This document shows positions 31,603 through 44,709 of a stretch of DNA of 64,000 bases, one piece after another (position 1 is the stretch's first letter; each line of letters begins with the position of its first letter). The notes under the pieces were generated by a model, which saw nothing but the letters and a program-made list of their open reading frames with translations, was not told the origin of the DNA and searched no databases. A program made the position numbers and the translations under genes. This DNA is from Clarkia xantiana subsp. parviflora (lineage: Eukaryota; Streptophyta; Magnoliopsida; Myrtales; Onagraceae): NCBI GenBank assembly GCA_036873135.1, contig JAPTYO010000022.1, positions 6,444,979-6,508,978 of the forward strand, written 5' to 3'.

Positions 31603-32352
31603 TTTGCCCCCAAGACATGGGGGACTTTTAGTTCGTCATGTCTTTTAATTTAACTCCTCGTTGTCGGAGGTTCCTGTTTTCATGCCTCCCGATACCACCG
31701 TCGGAGGCTTTCGTTTTCGTACCTCCCGATACCACCGTCGGGGGCTTTTACCTTCACATTTCTTGACACCTCGATCAGAGGCTTTTATTTTCACACCCTC
31801 TGATACCACTGTCAGAGGTTTTTGCCTTGCGTGTGATCGTTGCATAACAGAGTCTCTTACTCATGATTACCTTGGGCCCACTAGGCCCCATGGGCAGTTG
31901 CTAAATCCGAGGGGACTCCTCAGTTACTGTGGCATTAAATGCCTAGAGATAAGGAAACGACGTTTAAACCAGCGTGACTGCTGTTTTCTGAAAAAGCAAC
32001 TGTGACGTCACACACGTCCCTTCCGTGCCTATGATCTTGGCGATTAAGATCGTGTCGTTTCCTCTTCAACGGTGCAGATCAAGCCCATCCAGCCGTCTCT
32101 TCCGTACCGTCTCCATAATTTCAACGGTTGTGATCAAATCGTTTCGTCTTCGACGGTCAAGATTACGTCCCTCCAATTGTCCTTCTGCCTATAAAAGGTA
32201 AAACCCTGGTCTTATTCACTTCTTCTGCACTCTCTCGCTTTCAGCCATCTTTGTATTCGAAGCTTCCTCTCCAAGCTCCTCCTGGTGTTCAAGTGATCCA
32301 AGGCTTTCAACCCTTCCGATCTTCCTTTACCTTACTCCTTCGACCATTGATC
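31603..32352 (+). promoter_or_regulatory. PPT side and promoter of the element 3 antisense gene
   Basis: The PPT (GGGGGCAAA on the minus strand) abuts the LTR at 31603. Plus-strand TGACGTCA lies at 32003-32010 and a TATA box (CTATAAAAGG) at about 32189-32198, at the same spacing as in element 1, followed by a pyrimidine-rich leader to the ATG at 32353. Confidence 0.6.
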
Positions 32353-35081
32353 ATGTCTGGTAAGAATTTCTTTCTACGTCTTCGTGATTTGCTTGCTGTT
32401 TGTTCTTCTTTTCTCAAATCCTTTTGCTTGCAACCGTTTTAGACGAAGCTAGTTCTGAGGCTAGGACTCCCTTCACCTTCGAGTTCGCTATCAATGAGAT
32501 CTCGGAGGCTACATATGAGGTTGCCCTTAGAGAGGGGTGTATTACCTCTGATTGGGAACCTCGTTTTCCGTATGAGTCCCAGTCTGCTATCAGGAGGAAG
32601 CACATCATTACCCCTCCTCGGGCAGGGGAAGTGTTCGTCTCTGCTGGGCAAATAAGCGCGGGGATTCGGTTCCCCTTCTGCGGAAACATGGTGGAGATGT
32701 GCAACTTCTACAAAACGCATCCCTGTACCTTCTCTCCACACGCCATCCGCGTGTGGATTGCCTTCCAGCTCTTATGCCACCGTCAGCAGTGGACGTACAG
32801 TCTTCTGTTGTTCCGCACTTTCTACGCCATGAAGTGCAACAAAGCTGGTGTCTGCTCCTTCTCCCCCCGACTCCCCAAGTGGACAAAGGAGCAACTTTCA
32901 CGTTTCGGCTGGGATAGCGAAACTTGGAAGTTTCACAAAGATCGGGTGCTGATTCGTGATTCTGGGTCCGACAACAGCGGCTGGAAGAAGTACTACTTCT
33001 TCGTCCAGCATAGCTCTGTCCCCTGGCCTCGATGGGAGGTCGTGGCGGATCCTGCCCCCAAGCTCCAAGATTATACTGAGGATGACCTCAACACCCTCCA
33101 GATGGTTCAACTCTACCGCTGGGGGGACAACTTCATACCCATCGATGCCAACAAGCTCCAGGAGCGGAATCTGATTGCTATCGGAGTTCGACTCCTTGAC
33201 TCTGTTTCCAAAGATTTAGTCATCTGGGTAATATTTCTAACTATTTTATTTTTACCTTTGCAGCCAAGAAGGCTTCTCTGTTGACTCATCTCATTCTGAA
33301 GCAGGGCGAGACTGATGCCGTCCAGAGCGGCTCCAAGCGGAAGCGCAAACTGGTGAAGAAGGGTACTGCCTCCTCCACTCCCTTATCTGCTGCTCCTCCT
33401 ACCGACGAGCAAGTCGGGGCCAAGAAGGCCAGGCGGGAGGAGATAGATCGGGCCTTCGGGGCCACCACCGTCGAGGAAGGTAAGCGCGTTCGTCGTGCAA
33501 TTAAACAATATAAAAAATTAGTCCCCAAGGAGTTTATCCCCGCTGATCGGAAAGCACGGGTCCAAGAGATCAAGTACATCCTTCGAGGAGAAATTCCCCA
33601 CGTCCTTGAGGCGGGATATTACAACGTCCTTGGGAAGAATAGACATTTCGATCGTCAAATCATCTGGTGCCCTGAAGGTACTCTTCCTAACCTTATTCGT
33701 CCCGCCACCGCAGGTCCATCGGAGGCTGTCACTCCGGGGCATGCTGATACTCCAGCCCGGGCCGTGACTCCACCGGCGCCGGAGACAGAAGAAACCTCGA
33801 CGGAAGCCTAGTTCCGTCAGGTGACTGATTTGGAGGCTTCTCCCTCCTCTGAGGAGCCCGCTGAAGGTGGCCTGCTCCCTCGTAGGCGTGGTCGGAGCAC
33901 TTTGAGGCCCGTCGTGGAGGATGTGTCCCGGAGTCCTCCTCCCGAGTTCCGTACTCCGACTCCTGAGCCACCAGTTGAGGTGGCTCCTCCTGCTGAAAGT
34001 TCCGGGGTCATCCCCCCTCTCCCCGTGGATGAAAACCTTTACAAGGTTTTCACCCCCGATGAGGGGATGATGCCTTGGAACCCGATCGAGTCTCTCCGAG
34101 GGGTTCCACTTCGACGGGGAAACCTTGATCCTGGACTGGCCCTGCATCTGCTGGCGGGGTCAGTTCCTCCAGCCTTGAGGCGGCCCCTGTCCTTTGCGCG
34201 GGAGGACCTTGAGGAGGAGATCCGCGACATGGCCATTCGTCGGATGGAGGTGAAACTTCTATCCTTGTTTCATTTTCTTCATTACTCTTATCTTCGATTG
34301 CTTATGTCTTGATCTTTTCCTTCCCTTCTTTTAGGACACCGCGAACCAACAGCGCTGTTTCGGCCTTATCCTGGCCCTGAAGGGTGCTCTGGAGGCGGCG
34401 GAGGCCCAGTCGAACCCTGATGCTTTAGCCAAGCTTCAGGTAGAACTCGACGAGGCTGTAGCGGCCAAGAACAAGATGGCCAAGAAGAAGGCTCTCCTCG
34501 ATGATTTGTCCTCCAACCTGCTCAAGAAGGTTCACGATCACGAGGCTGTCATGCGTCGGGAGCGGAAGATGGTCCAAGCGGACCAGCAGCGGAACGAGGC
34601 GGAGAAGAAGCAGCTCGTTCATGAGAAAAACGTCTTCGCGGGTCTCCTCGCGGAGGCCAAGGCGAAGTTTGAGGCGGAGAGGGCTGAGTTCTCTGCCAAG
34701 CTAGCTGAGGCCAAGGCTCAGGGCCTCGAGGAAGGCCGCCTGCAGGGCCGCGAGGAAGGTTTCCAGCAAGGTCGCGGGGAGTATCGGAACTCTGAAGAAT
34801 TCAAGCTGGCTGCTGTGGAGTTTTGCAAGTCCGAGGTGGAGGACGTTTTGTTCAACGCCGTCGAGGAACTCTACACAGCCTACGCGGATTCCATTGACTT
34901 CACGAAGTCCGAGACTCTTGCCCCCGTTGCGGAGAAGTACTTCAACCTCCCCGCGGAGAGTGAAGAGGCTGCTGCCGTGGACCCGACTCCGCCCACTGCG
35001 GAGCCTTCTGCCCAAGCCCCTCCAAACCTTGCTCCCTCCGACACTGCTGAGGATCCATCTTCCAACAAGGACCAAGTTTAA
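32353..35081 (+). pseudogene. Element 3 antisense gene, four exons, one nonsense codon
   Basis: Exons 32353-32359, 32443-33227, 33264-34249 and 34335-35081 have the same lengths as in element 1 (785, 986 and 747 for exons 2-4). Exon 2 is fully open and has the gypsy-type transposon-like domain (PFCGNMVEMCNFYKTHP). Exon 3 carries the basic KRKRKLVKK patch and a single TAG at 33809-33811 where sister copies have CAG. Exon 4 is an open coiled coil ending NLAPSDTAEDPSSNKDQV. The 785-nt exon plus one base from exon 1 ends in phase 0, but exon 3 needs phase 1 if CAG/CC is used as acceptor. This is the best preserved copy apart from that single stop. Confidence 0.78.
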
Positions 35082-36130
35082 TGCTTACATCTTTTAGTCC
35101 TTGTTGCCTTTATCCTTTGTTTCTTGTTTATCCTGTGTATCGGACCCCTTTTTGGCCTTCGAGCCTTTATCTAAGGAATTTCTTTCCATCTGTTTTGGTT
35201 TCGATGATCATTTGCACTTTATCTAAAGCGGCTTACAATTCGTTACTCAGAACGTTCCAATGCGCCATTAAAATGACTTCATACGTCCTTCCGACGTTTT
35301 ACTCGCGACTTTACCATTTAAGGCTTCTTATCTTATCGGGACTTCACCACTTAAGGTTTCTGGTCCAAAATCAGGACTTCACCACTTAAGGCTTCTCATC
35401 CAAAATCGGGACTTCACCACTTAAGGCTTCTCGTCCAAAATCGGGACTTCACCACTTAAGGTTTCTCGTCCAAAATCGGGACTTCACCACTTAAGGTTTC
35501 TCGTCCAAAATCGGGACTTCACCACTTAAGGTTTCTCGTCCAAAATCGGGACTTCACCACTTAAGGCTTCTCGTCCACGCCTTTCAAGGCCATTTTCATA
35601 CCCCTTAGGGCTTTCATTGCGTCTCTACCGGACGACTTAATCGTACCCTTTAAGGCTTTTTGCCGCATCATATAAACAACTTACACGGACCTGTTATGGC
35701 TTTTTCATACCCGTTAAGGCTTTTGGCCGCGTCATATAGACGACTTACGCGGACCCGTTAAGGCTTTTTCATACCCGTTAAGGCTTTTGGCCGCGTCATA
35801 TAGACGACTTACGCGGACCCATCAGGGCCTTTTCGTACCTAGGCTTTTGGTTGCATCATATAGACGACTTACGTGTACCCCGTAGGGCTTTTGTCCGTAC
35901 CTGTTAAGGCTTTTGGCCGCGCCATATAGACGACTTACGCATCCCCCGCGAGGCTTTCGTCGTACCTCGGAAGGCTTTTGTCGCGTCACTCAGGACGTCT
36001 TACTAACAGTTAGAATAAATTCGAAAGCAATTTGATCGGAAGACAATTTCTTTTATTCATAAATAACTCAAAATAGGCTTACATCGGATCTTATTGATAG
36101 ACAATTTGCGCCCTTCACGGCGGCTTAATA
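35082..36130. repeat. Intergenic tandem arrays of element 3
   Basis: About 35317-35580 holds roughly seven or eight 33-36-bp units with ACCACTTAAGG and TCGTCCAAAATCGGGACTT. About 35640-35990 holds four to five units with CATATAGACGACTTACGC. Both correspond to the element 1 arrays, but copy number and unit length differ. No gene is present. Confidence 0.88.
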
Positions 36131-37246
36131 TCAAACATGATACTTCTTCAAGTGTTCGCCACTAAAGGAGTGCTTCAATGTCTTGCCATCGAGATCCTCT
36201 AACTTGTATGCATTGGGCACTGGCATCCCTACGATCTTGTAAGGTCCTTCCCATTTTGGTGACAGCTTGTTGATCCGATCTTGATGAACAAACTCATTCC
36301 TCCGCCAGACAAGTTCTCCCACGAAGAATTGTCGGGACCTGACACGCCGATTATAATATCGGGCTGTTGCCAGACGCATTCAGGCCTGGACTTCATCAGC
36401 CTTCCACCTCTTTTCCTCGAGTAGGTCTAAGTCCAGACGTCTCATTTCCTCGTTCGTCAGAGGCACGTAATATTTCGCGCGGTGGGACGCCACCGCTATC
36501 TCCACGGGAGCGACTGCCTCCGTGCCATAAACCAGGCCAAACGGAGTTTCTCCTGTTGATTGCTTGGGTGTTGTTCTCACAGCCCATAGCACATTCTCGA
36601 GTTCATCCAGCCAATGGCCCTGCAAGGCATAGACTCTCTTCTTCAAGCCATCCATCACGATCTTGTTGGCTGATTCTACCTGGCCATTGGTCTGAGCGTG
36701 GCGGACTGAAGCGGTCCGATGCTCAATGTTTAGTTCTTCCAGGTACTCCTTCAACTGAGCCCCATTGAACGGAGGGCCGTTGTCGCTGATCAACACTCGC
36801 GGGACCCCGTACCGGGATATGATCTGAGTCTGAAGGAACTTGAGGATCTGCTGCCCTGTCGTTCTAGCCAATGCTTTAGGCTCTATCCACTTTGAGAAGT
36901 AGTCAATAGCCACGAGTAAGTACTTGCACTGACCTCTCGCTTGGGGAAGTGGTCCCACCAAGTCAATCCCCCATTGCGCGAAGGGCCATCCACTCCTGAT
37001 AGGCATTAGGTCCGCGGCGGGAGCCACGATATTTGGGGTGTACCTCTGGCATGCATCACAGGATCGGACCATCACGGTCGCTTCTTTGTTCATCGAGGGC
37101 CAGTAGTAGCCTAAGTTCAATGCCTTCCTCACTAGAGACCGGGCTCCTTCATGGCAGGCCGCGACTCCTTCGTGTAGCTCCCTCAAGATCCGATTTGTGT
37201 CAGGCTCTGCTACGCATTTTAGAAAAGGCTTTACATACCCTTTTTT
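36131..37246 (-). pseudogene. Element 3 integrase domain
   Basis: Integrase with the same HHCC (CHEGARSL, CDACQRY) and DDE (GIDLVGP, SDNGPPF, NGQVESANK) signatures and the terminal SPKWEGPYKIV/GEHLKKYHV. Two nonsense changes break it: TAA at 37247-37249, just upstream, and a CGA-to-TGA change at 36380-36382 between the core and the C-terminal domain. Confidence 0.9.
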
Positions 37247-40200
37247 TTACAACTGGTTGTCCACCATTGCGTAGTTGTCCGCAATCCGCCGCAACCTGAC
37301 AGCTGCCACTTTGTCCTCGGGGAGTACCCCCGTAGTCAGGTACGTGACCATCGGGGTCATCCAAGTGGGCTTCTCTTCTTCCTCCGATCCTGTCTCAATA
37401 GCACAGATCTCCTCCGGATCGATGTTTGAGATAATCACCTTCTCTAGGAAATGCACCTTTCGATTCTCCTCGGGAGCCACTCCCAGAGCGAACTTGCTCA
37501 AGGCATCTGCTTCCGCGTTTTCTTCCCTCGGGATTGCCTCGATATCAAAGCTTTTGAAGCTTCCCTTCAAAGTCTGCACCTCGTGCAAATATTTCTTCAT
37601 TGTCGGGCTCTTAGCTTCATAGTTCCCCTGGACTTGATTTACAACCAAGCTAGCATCGCATTTCACTTTTAAATGGTCGACCCCCGTACCCTTGGCAATC
37701 TTAAGGCCTGTGATGAGAGCCTCATACTCCGCTTCGTTGTTGGTGGCTTTGAATGTCAACGCCAAGGCATATCGTAGGGGCTCGCCTCCGCCGGGCGGTA
37801 TCAATATGAATCCTGCCCCCGAGCCTTCTACACTCGATGAACCATCAGTGTACATCTCCCAAGTATTCTCCTCATTTGGCTGTTCTGTTGTCGGGACTTC
37901 CCCCATGGCTGCCCCCTCTGCGGGACCCGTTACTTCCAGATCGGGTGCCGTAGACTCAGCTATGAAATCTGCCAATGCCTGGCCCTTAATAGCGGTTCTC
38001 GGAGCAAAATGAATGCGGAATTCCGTCAGCTCGATGGTCCATTTTACCAATCTCCCCGACGCCTCCGGTCGGTTCAAAAAGTGTTTCAGGGGCTGATTAG
38101 TCAGTACCGTGACTTCATGGGCATGGAAGTAAGGTCGCAGTTTTCGAGCGGCAATAATCAACGCGAAGAGATACTTCTCAATAGCGGGATAGTTTATTTC
38201 AGACTTGGCGAACGCCTTGCTTACATAATAGATAGGCACTTGGTTGCCCTTGACAATTTTAATCAAAACAGAATTAACAGCCACATCAGAAACAACCAAA
38301 TAGAGATAGAGCGGCTCGCCTGGAACTGGTTTCGCCAACGGCGGAAGGGTACGGAGGTGCTGCTTGAGTGCCTGGAACGCCTCCTCGCACTTGTCGGTCC
38401 ATTCGAACTTCTTGTTGGCCCTCAGTACATCAAAAAATGGCATAGCTCGATCACTCGCCTTGGATAGGAAGCGATTCATCGCGGCCAACCGACCATTCAG
38501 CACCTGGACCTCCCGATGAGTCTTCGGGGACTGCATCTCTTCGATTGCTCGCAGCTTCTCAGGGTTCACCTCGATTCCTCTCTGGCTCACCATGAACCCT
38601 AGGAATTTCCCCGAGTTCACCCCGAAAGCACATTTGTCGGGGTTCAGCCGAACCTGATGGAACTTCATCCGCTCAAATGCCGCCGCCAAATTCTGGACAT
38701 GGTCTCCTGCCTGTCGGGACTTCACCAGCATGTCGTCCACATATGCCTCCATGGTTTTCCCCAGCATGTCCCCGAACAACTTGTTCACCATCCACTGGTA
38801 AGTTGCTCCGGCATTGATCACTCCGAAGGGCATCACATCGTAATGGTAGACGTCACTGTCAGCGTAAAAAGCTGTGTGGGGGGCATCCTCCTTCGCCATC
38901 TTGATCTGATTGTACCCGGAGTAGGCATCCATGAAGCTCAGCAGCTCATGTCCCGATGTGGCATCCACCAACTGGTCGATCCTCGGGAGCGGGTAACAGT
39001 CCTTCGGGCAGGCTTTGTTCAAGTCGCGGAAGTCGACACACATCCGCCACTTTCCGTTACACTTTCGCACCAGCACTGGGTTAGCCACCCAAGTCTGGAA
39101 TCGGAGCTCCTTGATGAATCCAGCATCGAGCAATCTGCCCACCTCTTGCTGGATCGCGATCCTCTTGTCCGCGCCCATCGGACGCCTTCTCTGTGCGATA
39201 GGCTTGATTGCGGGGTCTATCTTCAGCTCGTGCACTATCACGTCGGGACTGATTCCTGGCATATCACTCGGGGACCAGGCAAACAGCTCCTTAAACTCCT
39301 TCAAGAGCTCGATCAACTCTCTGGCTCTTTCCTCCGACAAAGCAGAGCCGATCTTCACCCTCCTCTGAGGCCCATCGATCTCTACTTCCTTCAAATCCTC
39401 CATGGGGACGGGACGCCCATACTCCTCTCGAGGATCAGTATCAGTCTGAAGGACAGTCATGGTCTCCCTCCTTCTCCGTCGAGTGGCGTTAACGTAGCAT
39501 TTTCGCGACGCCACCTGGTCACCCTTGACCTCTCCGACCCCGTTATCAGTCGGGAACTTCATTTTCTGGTGGACCGTCGAGGCGACTGCCATAAGAGGGT
39601 TGATGGTGGTCCTCCCGATGATCGCGTTGTATGCTCCCGCGGACTCCACGACGACGAAATCCACATTTCGCTTCTCCATTTTCCAGCCACTACCAAACTC
39701 TACTGGTAAGGTAATCATTCCCAACGGGTAAGAAGTGGAGCCAGAGAATCCCACCATCGGGAAGTCCACCTGCGTCAGGTCCTTCTTCGTCTTTCCCATG
39801 GCTTCCAGAGCGTCCATGAAGAGGAAATCGGAGGAGCTCCCTCCGTCTATCAGGATCCGCTTCATCTCGAATCCGTCCACGTCCAGGGTCACGACCAAGG
39901 CGTCATCGTGAGGGCTCTGCACGCCTACTAGATCCTCCGCCGAGAAAGAAATTACCATTTCCTCTTTCAGGGTCCACGACCGGGACCTTTTGCCTAGCAC
40001 CACCGCGGCAGATATGCGGGAAGCGTAGTTCTCCCTAGAGGCAGAGGTATCACCTCCCGCTGCCATCCCTCCGTGGATGACGTTAATAGTTCCGCGCCTC
40101 TCCTTACGAGCACCTGATCCTGAAGCCTCATGCTCGACCTTCTTCTTCTTCGGGGATCGGTCACGGGATTTGGAGCGGGATCGTGACCGACTTTTAGAAC

Positions 40201-41250
40201 GGGATCGGCACCGTCCCCTCCCGACGAACTCTTTCAGCTTTCCCTTCTGGATCAGCTTTTCAATCTCCTTCTTCAGCTCCCGACAGTTCTCAGTATCGTG
40301 ACCATTGGCTCGATGGTAGCGACAGTAACGGTCAGGGCGACCTCCTAGGAATTCGCCTTCTTTCCTCGGGGGGTATCGTGCGAGACCCTGTCTGTCCATC
40401 ACAGCTAACACGGAGGTCAACGAGCTATTGATGGGAACAGCCCGACCCTCTCGGTTGTCCTTCCTCGAAGGACGCTTGTCTTCTCTTTTATCGGGACGAC
40501 CACGGTTCCTACTTCCTTCCGACTTGTCGCTCCCTTTGCGATCATCCGACAGCTTGGACGATGGCTTTCCTCTTCCTGATTTCGGTGGATCGAGTTCTCC
40601 AGCAGCAATCTTCGACTCCTGGACGTCGATTTGCTGTTTTACCCTCGCTTGCAGGGCCTCCATACTCCATACGGCCTTCGCGGCTACGCTGTGCATCAGG
40701 TCCGAGCCGTACGGAGCACTCAAGTTCCGCAGGAAAGTACGGATTGTTTCTCCCTCCGAGATTTCTTCATCAATCTCCGCAGCACTAGCAGTGAATCGTT
40801 GGTAATAGTATGCCAACGATTCATCGGGTCTCTGCACCACTTGGGTCAAGGACCTCACACTCTTCAAAAGACGCCTCCGACCTTGGTACTGCTTGATGAA
40901 GCGATCGTGCATATCAGCCCAGCACGTGATGCATCCTGGCGGGAGGCTGAAGAACCAAGTCATGGCCCTTTCTCCCAGGGTTATCGGGAACAATGAGCAT
41001 ATGAGATCATCGTTCGATGTTCGTCCCATGCAAGCCTGGACATGCCTCTGCACATGGCGAACTGGGTCCCCCTCACCATCGTACTCCTTGATGGTCGGAA
41101 TACCGAGCCCAGGCGGGGCGACGGTATCGATCAGCCGCGGCACGAAAGGATGGCTGGACCGATCCCTTAGCTCCGATGTCATCTGCTTCTGATCACCCAT
41201 GCAGATGCTAACGATCTTCACCACCTGATCGGGGGTGATAGGGCCATTCA
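37247..41250 (-). CDS. Element 3 gag-pol polyprotein, open from truncated gag to second RNase H
   Basis: One uninterrupted frame of about 1,330 codons runs from the truncated gag (first real residues LNGPITPDQ) through the capsid-like domain, the CRYHRANGHDTENC knuckle, the RS tract (RSRSKSRSRSRSKSRDRSP), protease (LIDGGSSSDFLF), RT (YVDDMLVKS), the degenerate first RNase H and the archaeal-type RNase H (MYTDGSS, NNEAEYEAL, KCDASLVV, AEADALSK). This shows that gag and pol are a single frame in this family. The frame extends 35 codons further upstream (to 41356), but those residues are antisense element 2 sequence. There is no native start codon. It ends at TAA 37247. Confidence 0.9.
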
Positions 41251-42233
41251 GGAGCGACAAGTCGGAAGGGAGTAGGAACCGTGGTCGCCCCGAGAAAAGA
41301 GAAGACAAGCGTCCCCCGAGGAAGGACAATCGAGAAGGTCGGGCCGTTCCCATCAATAGCTCGATGACTTATGTGTTAGCTGTGATGGACCGACAGGGTC
41401 TCGCCCGATACCCTCCGAGAAAAGAAGGTGAATTCCTAGGAGGCCGCCCTGACCATTACTGTCGCTACCATCGAGCCAATGGTCACGACACCGAAAACTG
41501 TCGGGAGCTGAAGAAGGAAATTGAGAAGCTGATCCAAAAGGGGAAGCTAAAAGAGTTTGTCGGAAGGGGACGGTGCCGATCCCGTTCCAAAAGTCGGTCA
41601 CGATCCCATTCCAAGTCCCGTGACCGATCCTCGAAGAAGAAGAAGGTTGAGCAAGAAGCCTCAGGTTCAGGTGCCCGTAAGGAGAGGCGGGGAACTATCA
41701 ACGTCATCCATGGAGGAATGGCGGCGGGAGGTGATACCTCTGCTTCTCGGGAGAACTACGCTTCCCGCATATCTGCCGCGGTGGTGCTAGGCAAAAGGTC
41801 CAGGTCTTGGACGCTGAAGGAGGAAATGGTGATTTCTTTCTCGGCGGAGGATCTAGTAGGCGTGGAGAGCCCTCACGATGACGCCTTGGTCGTGACCCTG
41901 GACGTGGACGGATTCGAGATGAAGCGGATCCTGATAGACGGAGGGAGTTCCTCCGATATTCTTTTCATGGACGCTCTGGAAGCCATGGGAAAGACGAAAA
42001 AGGACCTCACACAGGTGGACTTCCCGATGGTGGGATTCTCTGGTTCCACTTCTTACCCGCTGGGAATGATTACCTTACTGGTGGAGTTTGGTAGTGGCTG
42101 GAAGATGGAGAAGCGAAACGTAGATTTCGTCATAGTGGAGTCTGCGGGGGCATGCTATTATCGGGAGGACCACTATCAACCCTCTCATGGCAGTCGCCTC
42201 TACGGTCCACCAGAAGATGAAGTTCCCGACTGA
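41251..42233 (+). pseudogene. Element 2 gag C-terminus and protease
   Basis: The continuation of element 2 gag begins at the duplicated GGAGC with SDKSEGSRNRGR. It includes the knuckle (CRYHRANGHDTENC), the RS tract and the protease motif LIDGGSSSDILF. After FVIVESAGA a deletion of about five bases at 42150-42160 shifts the frame, ending the ORF at 42233. The first four codons before 41251 belong to element 3. Confidence 0.9.
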
Positions 42234-44709
42234 CAACGGAGTCGGAGAGGTCAATGGCGAACAAGTGGCGTCGCGAAAATGCTCTGTTAACGCTACCCGA
42301 AGGAGAAGGAGGGAGGCCATGACTGTCCTTCAGACTGATGCCGATCCTCGAGAGGAGTATGGGCGTCCCGCCCCCATGGAGGATCTGAAGGAGGTTGAGA
42401 TTGATAGGCCTCAGAGGAAGGTGAAGATCGGGTCTGCTATGTCGGAGGAAAGAGCCTGAGAGTTGATCGAGCTCCTGAAGGAGTTTAAGGAGCTGTTTGC
42501 CTGGTCCCCGAGTGATATGCCAGGAATCAGCCCCGATGTGATAGTGCACGAACTGAAGATAGATCACGCGATCAAGCCTATCGCGCAGAGAAGGCGTCCG
42601 ATGGGCGCGGACAAGAGGATCGCGATCCAGCAAGAGGTGGGTAGACTGCTCGATGCTGGATTCTTCAAGGAGCTCCGATTCCAGACTTGGGTTGCTAACC
42701 CAGTCCTGGTACGAAAGAGTAACGGGAAGTGGCGGATGTGTGTCGATTTCCGCGACTTGAACAAGGCCTGCCCGAAGGACTGCTACCCGCTTCCGAGGAT
42801 TGACCTGTTGGTGGACGCCACATCGGGACATGAACTGCTGAGCTTCATGGATGCCTATTCCGGATACAACCAGATCAAAATGGCGAAGGAAGATGCCCCC
42901 CATACGGCTTTCTATGCCGACAGTGACGTCTACCACTACGACGTGATGCCCTTCGGATTGATCAATGCCGGAGCAACTTACCAGCGGATGGTGAACAAGT
43001 TGTTCGGAGACATGCTGGGGAAAACCATGGAGGCATATGTGGATGACATGCTGGTGAAGTCCCGACAGGCAGGAGACCATGTCCAGAACATGGCGGCGGC
43101 GTTTGAGCGGATGAAGTTCCATCAGGTTCGGTTGAACCCGGACAAGTGTGCCTTCGGGGTGAACTCGGGGAAGTTCCTAGGGTTCATGGTGAGCCAGAGA
43201 GGAATCGAGGTGAATCCTGAGAAGCTGCGAGCAATCGAGGAGATGCAGTCCCCGAAGACTCATCGGGAAGTTCAGGTGCTGAATGGCCGGTTGGCCGCGA
43301 TGAATCGATTCCTATCCAAGGCGAGTGACCGAGCCATGCCATTTTTTGATGTGCTGAGGGCCCACAAGAAGTTCGAATGGTCCGACAAGTGCGAGGAGGC
43401 GTTTCAGGCACTCAAGCAGCACCTCCGTACCCTTCCGACGTTGGCGAAACCAGTTCCAGGCGAGCCGCTTTATCTCTATTTGGCTGTTTCTGATGTGGCT
43501 GTTAGTTCTGTTTTGATTAAAATTGTCAAGGGCAACCAAGTGCCTATCTATTATGTAAGCAAGGCGTTTGCCAAGTCTGAAATAAATTATCCCGCTATTG
43601 AGAAGTATCTCTTTGCGTTGATTATTGCCGCTCGTAAGCTACGACCTTACTTCCATGCCCATGAAGTCACGGTATTGACTAATCAGCCCTTGAAGCACTT
43701 TTTGAACCGACCGGAGGCGTCGGGGAGACTGGTGAAATGGGCCATCGAGCTGACGGAGTTCCGTATTCATTTCGCTCCGAGAACCGCTATTAAGGGCCAG
43801 GCATTGGCAGATTTTATAGCTGAGTCTAGGGCACCCGATCTGGAAGTAACGGGTCCCGCAGAGGGGGCAACCATGGAGGTCCCGATAGCAGAACAAGCCC
43901 CGATAACAGAGCAGTCAGAACAGCCAAATGAGGAGAACACCTGGGAGATGTACACTGATGGTTCATCGAGTGTAGAAGGCTCGGGGGCAGGATTCGTATT
44001 GATACCGCCCGGTGGAGGCGAGCCCCTACGATATGCCTTGGCGTTGACGTTTAAAGCCACCAACAATGAAGCGGAGTACGAGGCTCTCTTCACGGGCCTT
44101 AAAATTGCCAAGGGTACGGGAGTCGATCATCTAAAGGTGAAGTGTGATGCCAGCTTGGTCGTAAATCAAGTCCAGGGGAACTATGAAGCCAGGAGCCCGA
44201 CAATGAAGAAGTACTTGCACGAGGTGCAGACTTTGAAGGGAAGCTTCAAAAGCTTCGATATCGAGGCGATCCCGAGGGAAGAAAACGCGGAAGCAGATGC
44301 CTTAAGAAAGTTTTCTCTGGGAGTGGCCGCCGAGGAGAATCGGAAGGTGCATTTCCTAGAGAAGGTGATTATCTCAAACATTGATCCAGCGGAGATCTGC
44401 GCTATTGAGACAGGATCGGAGGAAGAAGAGAAGCCCACTTGGATGACCCCGATGGTCACATACCTGACTACGGGGGCACTCCCCGATGATGAGGTGGCAG
44501 CTGTCAGGTTGCGTCGGATTGCGGACAACTACGGGATGGTGGACAACCAGTTATACAAAAAAGGGTATGTAAAGCCTTTCCTAAAATGCGTGGCGGAACT
44601 TGACACGAATCGGATCCTGAGGGAGCTACACGAGGGAGTCGCGGCCTGTCACGAAGGGGCCCGATCTCTTGTGAGGAAGGCGCTAAACTTGGGCTACTAT
44701 TGGCCTTAG
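42187..44709 (+). pseudogene. Element 2 pol: PR-RT linker, RT, RNase H, second RNase H, INT N-terminus
   Basis: After the frameshift the frame resumes (AVASTVHQKMKFPTD). A CGA-to-TGA change at 42457-42459 interrupts it, and it then stays open to TAG at 44707-44709 (GYYWP, then stop). It contains FRDLNKACPKDCYPLPRID, YVDDMLVKS, the LAVSDVAVSSVL first RNase H and the second RNase H (MYTDGSS, NNEAEYEAL, VKCDASLVV). In the last motif the usual ADALSKF reads ADALRKF. Confidence 0.9.

Larger units (their letters stand above)
21267..41250 (-). mobile_element. Element 3: 5'-truncated Tat element with one LTR and a TSD
   Basis: It is minus-oriented and interrupted by element 4. Its own DNA is 21267-21659 plus 31213-41250, about 10.4 kb. 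It has a 3' LTR, PPT, antisense gene, INT, pol and most of gag, but lacks the 5' LTR, PBS and about 500 bases of gag coding start. Even so, both junctions carry the 5-bp duplication GGAGC (21262-21266, 41251-41255), and removing it rejoins the gag of element 2 in frame. Its 5' end on the element strand is TGAATGGCCC, beginning with TG like the real LTR end TGATGGG. Confidence 0.92.

Noticed and set aside
38657..39709. 350-residue plus-strand ORF antisense to element 3 pol
   Set aside because: Mirror of RT/PR coding sequence with His/Leu-rich composition typical of antisense frames; no promoter or family match.
37247..41356. A 1,369-residue protein starting MMGTARPSRLSF
   Set aside because: The first 35 residues are antisense of element 2 gag read across the element 3/element 2 junction. 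Real element 3 gag sequence begins at 41250.
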